Shown here in pieces: positions 1-5,219 of a DNA stretch of 5,219 nt (position 1 is its first letter; each line of letters opens with the position of its first letter). This DNA comes from an uncultured Ignavibacteria bacterium (GTDB taxonomy: Bacteria; Bacteroidota; Ignavibacteria; Kapaibacteriales; UBA961). A program made the translations under genes and the position numbers. The notes beneath the pieces are model-generated. The model ran no database searches and was not told the DNA's origin. It saw only the letters and a program-made list of their open reading frames with translations. Location: contig CALMMI010000687.1 of NCBI GenBank assembly GCA_937868245.1, positions 1 to 5,219 on the forward strand. Direction: 5' to 3'.

Positions 1-399
1 CACGCTAAGGAAGATACTGATTCAATCGAAACGTACAATGTAGAGAAATTTAGGGAACGTGGCGAAGTTTTATGCAAGAGCATTTATACAAGTGTTTACG
101 ATAAAATGCGAAGTCGGCTCGGAAGACTTTCACCTGAATTAGACGAATGGATGATTGTTGAAGGGTATGGCAAAACTCTTTCTCGCGATGGACTAACCCC
201 TAAAACACGAGAATTAATTACTGCCTCGTCTCTTATTGCCTTAGGTTGGGAAAATCAATTGTTCTCACACGTCCGGGGGGCAATTGCTGTGGGAGCTACA
301 AAAAGGGAATGTAACGAATTGTTAGAAGTTGTTAGAACACTGTGTTCAACCGAACAGATAGAACGATCAAAAATTGTTTTAGAACGTGCATTAAATTAA
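1..399 (+). CDS. Carboxymuconolactone decarboxylase (CMD) family protein, 5'-truncated by window edge
   Basis: The reading frame is open from base 1 to the TAA at 397-399, giving 132 visible residues. The true start lies upstream. The ATG at 106 is probably internal, because the sequence before it (around FRERGEVLCKSIY) looks like the family's usual N-terminal helix. The CMD core is seen as LSPELDEWMIVEGYGKTLSR, then LTPKTRELITASSLIALGW, then the histidine-containing stretch QLFSHVRGAIAVGAT (His at bases 268-270). CMD proteins are small all-helical proteins that include gamma-carboxymuconolactone decarboxylases and AhpD-like thiol peroxidases. The CxxC redox pair of AhpD is absent, so a peroxidase role is unlikely. 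The true substrate cannot be read from the sequence, and genes of this branch are often annotated only to family level. It ends four bases before dacB, so the two are probably co-transcribed. Family confidence is good; function is unknown. Confidence 0.82.
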   Translation, partial: HAKEDTDSIETYNVEKFRERGEVLCKSIYTSVYDKMRSRLGRLSPELDEWMIVEGYGKTLSRDGLTPKTRELITASSLIALGWENQLFSHVRGAIAVGATKRECNELLEVVRTLCSTEQIERSKIVLERALN

Positions 400-403
400 T
401 CAC

Positions 404-2011
404 ATGAATAAACTGCGAATTATTGTAGTTGCTGTTTTACTTTGCTGGTCGGCTGTTGCAACTTCTGCACAACGTTCCACAATGCGACTTGCTTTTGCAG
501 ATTCTGCAAAAGTGAAAGTTATCCCCATTTCACCTGCAAAATCTACATTACCCGATTCATTAAAGCCAGAAAAACGTCAGGTGAGGTTTTCTCCTGTCCG
601 TGAATTGCAAATGGATATAGATGCACTACTGGCAGCCCCTGAATTGTCAAATTCTAACATTGGGGTTGCAGTGTTGGCAATTGAAAACGGTGAGTATTTT
701 TATCGTAAAAACGAAACAAAAAATTATGTCCCTGCTTCTACTCTAAAAACGCTGACTACTGCTGCAGCGCTTGATATTCTCGGGAAAGACTTCCGGTATT
801 CCACAAAAATCTATTTAGACGGAGAACCGCCTGCAAATGGAGAGTATGTAGGGAATATGATAATTCGCGGGGTAGGCGACCCTACAATGTCGTCGTATTT
901 CTATCCCGATCCACAAGATGTATTAGAAGAGTTTGCACTAAAATTGGATTCATCCGGAATCCGTTCAATTCGCGGAAATATTATTGCAGATGATAGTTAC
1001 TTTGATGAGAATTATTATGGGCAAGGCTGGTCATTTGATGATTTGATGTTTCCGTACTCCGCACAGGTAAATGCACTCTCATTTGCAGATAATAAAGTGG
1101 ATGTACAGGTATATCCCGCACAAACAATCGGTGAGTTATCCAGAATATCGATGTCGCCTGATAATACGTATGTTCAAATTATTAATAATGCACTAACAAC
1201 TTCTGCTGAATCACCGGATATTTTAGTTCCATATCGTGAACTTCATTCAAATACCATTGAAATCCGCGGTAAAATCCCATTGGAAGCAAAAGGGATGGGC
1301 GAAATCACACCTACGAGAATACCTGTAACAATTGATAATCCATCCATGTATTTTCTGAATTTGTTTAAACAGACATTGGAAAAGCACGGAATAAAAGTCC
1401 GTGGAGCATTACTTGATTATGCCGATTGGAATATGAAAATATCGTACGCCCGTTTACAACCGATTTGTGAACATACATCACCGCCGCTATCGGAAATCAT
1501 TGCAGTTGTCAATAAATTCAGTCATAATTTATGTGCTGAAATGCTTTTGAAAACAATAGGTAAGGAAACAACAGGCATTGGTTCATTTGCCAAAGGGTTG
1601 GAACAAGTTAAGAAATTTGCAATGAGGCAAGGAATACTAACAGATAACATCAGTGTAGTTGACGGATCAGGACTATCACGATTAAATTTGATTTCGCCGC
1701 AGAATCAAGTAACGCTCCTGTCATCGGTGTATCGCTCAGATAAGAAGGAAACATTTTTAGCGTCACTGGCAGTGCCGGGTGCTCAAGGAACACTGCGGGG
1801 ACGAATGACCCAATCACGTGCGGAAAAGAATGTCCGGGCAAAAACCGGCTCTATGAATAATGTATCTGCTATTTGCGGCTATATCACTACACGTGATTTT
1901 GAGCCTCTGGCATTTTCAATTATTGCTAATGGCTTTACAGTCCCCGAAAATATAGTTCATAATTTGCAAGACCTAATATGTATGCGCCTTTCGAGTTTTA
2001 CCCGTAAGTAA
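404..2011 (+). CDS. dacB: D-alanyl-D-alanine carboxypeptidase/endopeptidase, PBP4 type (peptidase S13)
   Basis: This 535-residue protein is a low-molecular-mass class C penicillin-binding protein. It acts in the periplasm, trimming the terminal D-Ala of peptidoglycan stem peptides and/or cutting D-Ala-mDAP cross-links. All three active-site motifs of the serine PBP fold are present and well spaced: S112-T-L-K115 (nucleophile and general base), S373-H-N375, and K480-T-G482. Other S13 landmarks are GDPTMSS (about 158-164), ADDSYFD (about 195-201), YSAQVNALSF (about 218-227) and DGSGLSR (420-426). The large insertion between SxxK and SxN is typical of the family. Residues 1-22 form a signal peptide (KLR, hydrophobic core, likely cleavage TSA|Q). 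Residues 23-65 look like a flexible linker. The ATG at 404 is chosen because the next one (482) would remove the signal peptide. No Shine-Dalgarno sequence precedes it, and the four-base gap to the CMD gene suggests coupled translation. The protein is somewhat longer than the 477-residue E. coli PBP4. Confidence 0.95.
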   Translation: MNKLRIIVVAVLLCWSAVATSAQRSTMRLAFADSAKVKVIPISPAKSTLPDSLKPEKRQVRFSPVRELQMDIDALLAAPELSNSNIGVAVLAIENGEYFYRKNETKNYVPASTLKTLTTAAALDILGKDFRYSTKIYLDGEPPANGEYVGNMIIRGVGDPTMSSYFYPDPQDVLEEFALKLDSSGIRSIRGNIIADDSYFDENYYGQGWSFDDLMFPYSAQVNALSFADNKVDVQVYPAQTIGELSRISMSPDNTYVQIINNALTTSAESPDILVPYRELHSNTIEIRGKIPLEAKGMGEITPTRIPVTIDNPSMYFLNLFKQTLEKHGIKVRGALLDYADWNMKISYARLQPICEHTSPPLSEIIAVVNKFSHNLCAEMLLKTIGKETTGIGSFAKGLEQVKKFAMRQGILTDNISVVDGSGLSRLNLISPQNQVTLLSSVYRSDKKETFLASLAVPGAQGTLRGRMTQSRAEKNVRAKTGSMNNVSAICGYITTRDFEPLAFSIIANGFTVPENIVHNLQDLICMRLSSFTRK

Positions 2012-2040
2012 ATAGTTTACAGGATACTATGCTTCAGATG

Positions 2041-2096
2041 TTCGTTTTCATCCATAGCGCAGGGTTTTCAAACCCTGTGCTACGGATAAAAACGAA
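2041..2096. repeat. Long imperfect palindrome (27-base arms), REP- or MITE-like
   Basis: The arms at 2041-2067 and 2070-2096 are reverse complements at 24 of 27 positions, with the symmetry centre at 2068-2069. The inner core is GCGCAGGGTTT facing AAACCCTGTGC. The three mismatched pairs are 2049/2088, 2054/2083 and 2059/2078, and all are transition-type. Transcribed on the minus strand they give two G-U wobbles and one C-A mismatch; on the plus strand they give one wobble and two mismatches. It sits in the dacB 3' region just before the terminator and has no T-run of its own, so it is not a classic terminator. It may be a copy of a dispersed palindromic repeat or an mRNA 3'-stabilising hairpin; one window cannot separate these. 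The symmetry is certain; the interpretation is not. Confidence 0.72.
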
Positions 2097-2098
2097 TG

Positions 2099-2136
2099 AA
2101 AATGCCCGTAATCTTTTTCGATTACGGGCATTTTTT
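2099..2136 (+). terminator. Intrinsic terminator, probably bidirectional, between convergent dacB and ccmF
   Basis: A perfect 15-bp stem pairs 2099-2113 (ending GCCCGTAATC) with 2120-2134 (starting GATTACGGGC) around a six-base loop. On the plus strand it runs into six T residues (2131-2136), as expected for factor-independent termination of the CMD-dacB transcript. On the minus strand the stem ends in four T residues followed by CATTCG, so it can also stop ccmF, whose stop codon lies about 28 bases away. Placement between two convergent genes supports a shared role. Confidence 0.88.
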
Positions 2137-2163
2137 ATGCTCATATCTATATAATACGCAGGA

Positions 2164-4494
2164 TTATGCTTCCACAACCTCAGGAGAAGGCGTAACAGGA
2201 ATCATTTTCTTCTCACGTTTAGCTTTTTTGCGATACTTAACGATAGCCACAAAGAAACCACCTACCATTGCAATAACCCCGAACCAAACAAAATTGATAA
2301 ATGGTTTGATAGAAATTTCAACACCGATAACCTCTTTTAAAGGAGCAAGGGGCTTACTTGTATCCATGAAACTGAAAATTGCTTCTGATTGTTGCAGACT
2401 CTCTTTATTTGCATTGATTTTAAGGAAAGAAATTTGTTGTGTTGTCCCTGGAAGCACAATCGGATCTGGCTTTCCTTCCATTGTAGCCATTGAAATGGTA
2501 GCATACAGGGTATCGGTATGTTTAACACCATTTCTTTCAGTAATGATAACTGCACCGGGTCTGATATTTCCATCCTTGCCGCCTCCGTTACGCATGTTCG
2601 ACATATCAAACGTAACGAATGTCATTTTGATGCTGCTGTCAGTAGGTAGAGGTATGGTCTGTTCTTTCGACATAGTAATTTCAGGAGCACCTCCTATACT
2701 TTGTATTGAATTTGGTGAGATGTACACATCTTTTGCTACAGCCCATGCTATTCCGGGTTCTTTATACGGGGATTGACGTTTATTGAAATCATGCCAATAG
2801 AGTATTGGAGCAACATGATTTACACTTCCATCTTTAGCAACATCAATATGGAACTTGAATTTTTCCCTGTCCTTATATTCTTTTTCGATTTGCTCGCGAC
2901 CATTAAAGGTAAATTCATATCCAAGAGCTTTTGTTGGAACTCCCTGTACAAGTTGAATATGGTCGATAATCGAGTAGCGGGCGGTAAATACAATTCCAAT
3001 CATAAGCATTGCCACACCTACGTGAGAAATATATGCACCTGCCGATGAGAACTTGTTCTTAATAATTTTCAAAGCCAGTTCAGCGTTAATAAACAACGAG
3101 AACCAAGCTCCGAATGCAAGTAATAAATAGGCTAAATCGTGTACACCAATCCAATAGGAAACAGCTGTTGCAACAACTGTAAGGGAAAGGGGATACAATG
3201 ATTTCTTCATTACCCCGCCGTAATTGGTTGCTTTCCAACGAATTAGCAATGAGAAACCATTAACAAACATAATCATAATTGCTAGAGGCAAGTGCATCTT
3301 GTTATAAAACGAAGGATCAATTGCAATTTTGGGGAGTCCGACTATTTCTGCAATAAGAGGCCAGCTTGTTCCGATGAAAACTATTATAGCACTGGCAAGC
3401 ACAAAAGCAGAGCCGATTGAAAGAGTAAACTCACGTGATTTTGGTGAGAAATTTTCCTGTTTATTCCCAATGTCCTTACGACGATAGATAACAAACCCAT
3501 ATCCGAGGAGTGCAAACGTTATCATAAACGCTATAAGGAGTATAAAAGCAAATTTACCCGGATCTACAAAAGAATGCACAGAGGTATCGCCTAAAACACC
3601 ACTACGGGTAAGGAAAGTAGAATACAGCACCAAAAGAAAAGCGGTTACGGCAAGAATAATATTCGTTTTAACTAATCCGCCGGTTTTACGCTGAACAAGC
3701 ATTGTATGGACAAGTCCAACAGCAACAAGCCAAGGAATTAGCGAGGAATTTTCAACTGGATCCCAACCCCAAAAGCCACCCCAGCCAAGTGTTTCGTATG
3801 CCCAGAAACCACCAAGCATGATTCCAAATCCGAGAATAGCTGTTCCATATAATGTCCAAGGAAGGGCAATTTCAATCCAGGATTGATACTCACGTTTTAT
3901 CATAGCTCCCATTGCAAAAGCAAAGGGGACACTCATAGCAGCAAAACCTGTAAAGAGAATAGGAGGGTGGATAGTAATCCATATATTATGGAGGAGGGGA
4001 TTGAGTCCACGACCGTTAGGAGGGGCAAAACCATCAGGAATACCATCCTTTGCAAACGTTTCCCATACGAATGAGAATGGGTTTTTAACAACTAAGAGTA
4101 AAAATAGAAATACCAGAATGAGGGAGTAGAAAACCATAACCTGTGCCTCCCATCCCCGCCGCTTTAGATACGGAAGGAGTACAACACCTATTAAACACAC
4201 CCACAGAGTCCAGAGCATGAAACTACCTTCCTGACCTGCATAGCCGGAGGCTACCAGGTACCACGGGGGTAATTCCCTTGAAGAATAACTCCAAACGTAT
4301 GTATATTCAAAACTATGGCTGATAACGATTGACATGAGCAGGCAAAACGTAATTAGCATCCCCGCAGCAATACCTCGATAGAGATTTCTTGCAATCGGGA
4401 TAAATTCCGGTCTGCCACGTAATGCAAGGAAATAACTTGTTAAACAGGCAATCGAACCACCAAAAAGCAGGTGTATGAGAATTTGACCAAACAT
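2164..4494 (-). CDS. ccmF: Cytochrome c haem lyase subunit, CcmF/NrfE family
   Basis: This 776-residue multi-pass inner-membrane protein belongs to the haem-handling family that joins haem to CxxCH motifs of apocytochrome c in the periplasm (system I maturation). The periplasmic tryptophan-rich WWD motif is intact: WGGFWGWDPVENSS at 238-251, leading into LIPWL. Four histidines match those conserved in CcmF: H176 (HPP), H263 (GLVHTML), H307 (VHSF, after FLTRSGVLGDTS) and H491 (ISHVGVAML). In the family these serve the WWD haem site and the transmembrane haem b. Many hydrophobic segments fill residues 1-510. A soluble, presumably periplasmic domain of about 220 residues (510-730) follows, then a last membrane helix (about 733-752) and a basic cytoplasmic tail. 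E. coli CcmF has 647 residues, so this is a longer form. The ATG at 4494 is preceded by AGAGG (plus-strand 4502-4506) at seven bases. No other ccm gene lies beside it. CcsA-type (system II) proteins share the WWD motif but are usually shorter. Confidence 0.93.
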   Translation of the reverse strand: MFGQILIHLLFGGSIACLTSYFLALRGRPEFIPIARNLYRGIAAGMLITFCLLMSIVISHSFEYTYVWSYSSRELPPWYLVASGYAGQEGSFMLWTLWVCLIGVVLLPYLKRRGWEAQVMVFYSLILVFLFLLLVVKNPFSFVWETFAKDGIPDGFAPPNGRGLNPLLHNIWITIHPPILFTGFAAMSVPFAFAMGAMIKREYQSWIEIALPWTLYGTAILGFGIMLGGFWAYETLGWGGFWGWDPVENSSLIPWLVAVGLVHTMLVQRKTGGLVKTNIILAVTAFLLVLYSTFLTRSGVLGDTSVHSFVDPGKFAFILLIAFMITFALLGYGFVIYRRKDIGNKQENFSPKSREFTLSIGSAFVLASAIIVFIGTSWPLIAEIVGLPKIAIDPSFYNKMHLPLAIMIMFVNGFSLLIRWKATNYGGVMKKSLYPLSLTVVATAVSYWIGVHDLAYLLLAFGAWFSLFINAELALKIIKNKFSSAGAYISHVGVAMLMIGIVFTARYSIIDHIQLVQGVPTKALGYEFTFNGREQIEKEYKDREKFKFHIDVAKDGSVNHVAPILYWHDFNKRQSPYKEPGIAWAVAKDVYISPNSIQSIGGAPEITMSKEQTIPLPTDSSIKMTFVTFDMSNMRNGGGKDGNIRPGAVIITERNGVKHTDTLYATISMATMEGKPDPIVLPGTTQQISFLKINANKESLQQSEAIFSFMDTSKPLAPLKEVIGVEISIKPFINFVWFGVIAMVGGFFVAIVKYRKKAKREKKMIPVTPSPEVVEA

Positions 4495-4501
4495 AGTAAA
4501 G

Positions 4502-4506
4502 CCTCT
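4502..4506 (-). promoter_or_regulatory. Ribosome binding site of ccmF
   Basis: On the minus strand the sequence reads AGAGG followed by seven bases and then ATG. This is the best Shine-Dalgarno match of the genes here and supports the start at 4494. The other plus-strand genes have only AAGG (rpsT) or nothing clear (dacB). Confidence 0.6.
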
Positions 4507-4537
4507 TAATTAATACAGAATGGATAAAACCATAGCA

Positions 4538-4545
4538 CAAAATTA
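4538..4545 (-). promoter_or_regulatory. Candidate Bacteroidota-type -7 element for ccmF
   Basis: Read on the minus strand these bases are TAATTTTG, a full match to the TAnnTTTG -7 consensus of Bacteroidota primary sigma factor. It would give a 5' leader of roughly 35-40 bases before the ccmF ATG. The matching upstream TTTG is not clear: only a TGTTTT run (about 4562-4567) lies near the right place, and at short spacing. In AT-rich DNA a lone -7 match can occur by chance, so this is a candidate supported mainly by its position. Confidence 0.4.
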
Positions 4546-4626
4546 CGAACCTGTAGTGAATAAAACACCGTGCTATTTTTATCCGAAATAAATGTGTGTT
4601 TGATAATAAAATCAATATTTCTAAAG

Positions 4627-4649
4627 TTTTCATTTTGTCAAAATGAAAA
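4627..4649. repeat. 10-bp perfect inverted repeat overlapping the tRNA/rpsT promoter
   Basis: TTTTCATTTT (4627-4636) and AAAATGAAAA (4640-4649) are exact reverse complements around a three-base centre GTC. The left arm carries most of the -33 TTTG of the promoter at 4634-4664. The shape would suit a dimeric regulator's operator, but the arms are almost all A/T, so chance or simple low complexity is possible. I cannot assign a regulator. Confidence 0.45.
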
Positions 4650-4664
4650 AGTGTCGTATTTTTG
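4634..4664 (+). promoter_or_regulatory. Bacteroidota-type promoter of the tRNA-Lys-rpsT-tRNA-Arg unit
   Basis: TTTG at 4634-4637 and TATTTTTG at 4657-4664 are separated by 19 bases. This fits the TTTG-N19-21-TAnnTTTG promoter known for Bacteroidota primary sigma factor. Transcription would begin a few bases downstream, around 4670, leaving a leader of about 20 bases before the tRNA-Lys acceptor stem at 4690. No equally good match lies between tRNA-Lys and rpsT, so this is the likely promoter for the whole cluster. Confidence 0.75.
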
Positions 4665-4689
4665 CAGTCTATAAAAGAAAATATATGGC

Positions 4690-4761
4690 GATCCCGTAGC
4701 TCAGTGGTAGAGCATCTGACTTTTAATCAGAGGGCCGATGGTTCGAGACCATCCGGGATCA
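4690..4761 (+). tRNA. tRNA-Lys (anticodon TTT)
   Basis: A complete 72-base cloverleaf can be folded by eye. The acceptor arm is GATCCCG with CGGGATC. The D arm is GCTC-AGTGGTA-GAGC. The anticodon arm is TCTGA-CTTTTAA-TCAGA, with TTT at 4722-4724. The variable loop is GGGCC, and the T arm is GATGG-TTCGAGA-CCATC. The discriminator is A at 4761. The gene does not encode the 3' CCA (the sequence continues CAG), so CCA must be added after transcription. All stems are fully paired, which indicates a functional gene. It reads AAA and AAG lysine codons. Confidence 0.97.
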
Positions 4762-4821
4762 CAGAATTAACATTCTAAGTTTCGTTCGTAATTTCTCAAA
4801 TTAGTATATCAAGGTTTTTCA

Positions 4822-5097
4822 ATGGCACATCATAAATCAGCCGAAAAGCGCAATCGCCAGTCAATCAAACGCAATCAATACAACCGTGCTAATAAAAGAT
4901 TAGTAAAGGATGCTGTTAAAGCTGTTCGTACTGCAACTGATGCAGCCGACGCAGAAGCAAAGTTGATTATTGCAACAAGTATTCTTGATAAAGTGACAGC
5001 TCGCGGTGTTATGCACAAAAATACTGCATCAAACCGTAAGTCGTCGTTAGCAAGAGCAGTAAATCGTCTTAAAGCAGCTGCTACAGCAACAGCATAA
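4822..5097 (+). CDS. rpsT: 30S ribosomal protein S20
   Basis: This 91-residue, very basic protein is ribosomal protein S20, a primary binder of 16S rRNA in the small subunit. The hallmark N-terminus MAHHKSAEKRNRQ (family form MANHKSAxKRxRQ) is present, as is the conserved C-terminal segment GVMHKNTASNRKSSLAR (62-78). The rest is helical with regularly spaced Lys/Arg, as in the S20 three-helix bundle. Length is close to the 87 residues of E. coli S20. The ATG at 4822 is set by the family N-terminus; a weak AAGG lies seven bases upstream (4811-4814). The C-terminus ends in an Ala/Thr run (KAAATATA). It sits 60 bases after tRNA-Lys and 15 bases before tRNA-Arg with no clear promoter or terminator between, so all three probably share one transcript. 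Confidence 0.97.
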   Translation: MAHHKSAEKRNRQSIKRNQYNRANKRLVKDAVKAVRTATDAADAEAKLIIATSILDKVTARGVMHKNTASNRKSSLARAVNRLKAAATATA

Positions 5098-5112
5098 GAA
5101 AAATAGTTCGAT

Positions 5113-5186
5113 GCACCCGTAGCTCAACTGGATAGAGCATCTGACTACGAATCAGAAGGTTAGGGGTTCGACTCCCTTCGGGTGTA
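5113..5186 (+). tRNA. tRNA-Arg (anticodon ACG)
   Basis: A complete 74-base cloverleaf is visible. The acceptor arm is GCACCCG with CGGGTGT, with a G-T wobble at the first pair. The D arm is GCTC-AACTGGATA-GAGC. The anticodon arm is TCTGA-CTACGAA-TCAGA, with ACG at 5147-5149. The variable loop is AGGTT, and the T arm is AGGGG-TTCGACT-CCCTT with one G-T pair. The discriminator is A at 5186, and no CCA is encoded. In bacteria the A34 of this tRNA is normally deaminated to inosine by TadA, so it reads CGU, CGC and CGA. It starts 15 bases after the rpsT stop codon. Confidence 0.97.
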
Positions 5187-5219
5187 CGAGAAGTAAGCCC
5201 TTTGTAAGTAATGTACTTG

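Noticed and set aside
404..470. Lipoprotein signal in the dacB product (Cys14 in the hydrophobic segment)
   Set aside because: The residues before Cys14 (VLL) do not form a lipobox, and the hydrophobic core continues past the cysteine to a normal signal peptidase I site at TSA|Q.
2096..2776. 226-codon plus-strand open frame opposite the 3' part of ccmF
   Set aside because: It lies antisense within a clearly coding ccmF region, its start is inside the terminator region, and the translation shows no recognisable family; it is a shadow frame.
4600..4615. TTGAT and ATCAA half-sites upstream of ccmF, resembling an FNR/CRP-family site, tempting because ccmF is tied to respiration
   Set aside because: The half-sites are six bases apart, whereas the FNR consensus needs four (TTGAT-N4-ATCAA). 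In AT-rich DNA such short pairs arise by chance.
4313..4633. 106-codon minus-strand frame overlapping the ccmF start
   Set aside because: It overlaps the strongly supported ccmF N-terminus in another frame, its product resembles no family, and it would start in the promoter gap.
4774..4800. Possible separate promoter for rpsT (TAAGTTTC, TAATTTCT)
   Set aside because: Each departs from TAnnTTTG, and no TTTG lies about 19-21 bases upstream; that stretch is the tRNA-Lys T arm and acceptor.
5187..5219. Terminator after tRNA-Arg
   Set aside because: Only a five-base repeat (AAGTA/TACTT) with a three-base loop is seen, without a GC-rich stem or a T-run; the window ends before one could be recognised.

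Overview
The window looks like chromosomal housekeeping DNA from a member of the Bacteroidota/Chlorobiota/Ignavibacteria/Kapabacteria group. Two things suggest this. The tRNA-rpsT region carries a TTTG-N19-TAnnTTTG promoter, the form used by the primary sigma factor of Bacteroidota. The DNA is AT-rich and two of the three genes whose starts are visible have weak or no Shine-Dalgarno sequence. The assignment is an inference; no marker here fixes a genus.

Layout. Positions 1-399 (+) hold the 3' part of a carboxymuconolactone decarboxylase (CMD) family gene that enters from the left edge. Four bases later, 404-2011 (+) encodes a complete exported PBP4-type D-alanyl-D-alanine carboxypeptidase/endopeptidase (peptidase family S13, dacB). 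The 152-base gap at 2012-2163 holds two hairpins in tandem: a long imperfect palindrome (2041-2096) and a perfect 15-bp stem with a T-run (2099-2136). The second probably terminates both convergent transcripts. Positions 2164-4494 (-) encode a large CcmF/NrfE-type cytochrome c haem lyase with a WWD motif. The 195-base gap at 4495-4689 holds back-to-back promoter candidates, one for ccmF on the minus strand and one for the tRNA/rpsT cluster on the plus strand. Positions 4690-5186 (+) hold tRNA-Lys(UUU), rpsT (ribosomal protein S20) and tRNA-Arg(ACG). The last 33 bases carry nothing I can assign.

How the genes relate. The CMD gene and dacB are almost certainly one transcript, but no functional link between them is evident. 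ccmF works in periplasmic c-type cytochrome maturation and appears here without other ccm genes. The tRNA-Lys, rpsT and tRNA-Arg genes look like a single translation-related transcription unit from which the tRNAs would be processed.

I found no mobile element, CRISPR array, defence system or new multi-gene system. The points most worth a second look are the long palindrome after dacB, the symmetric sequence over the tRNA promoter, and the two tRNAs that share an identical anticodon arm.
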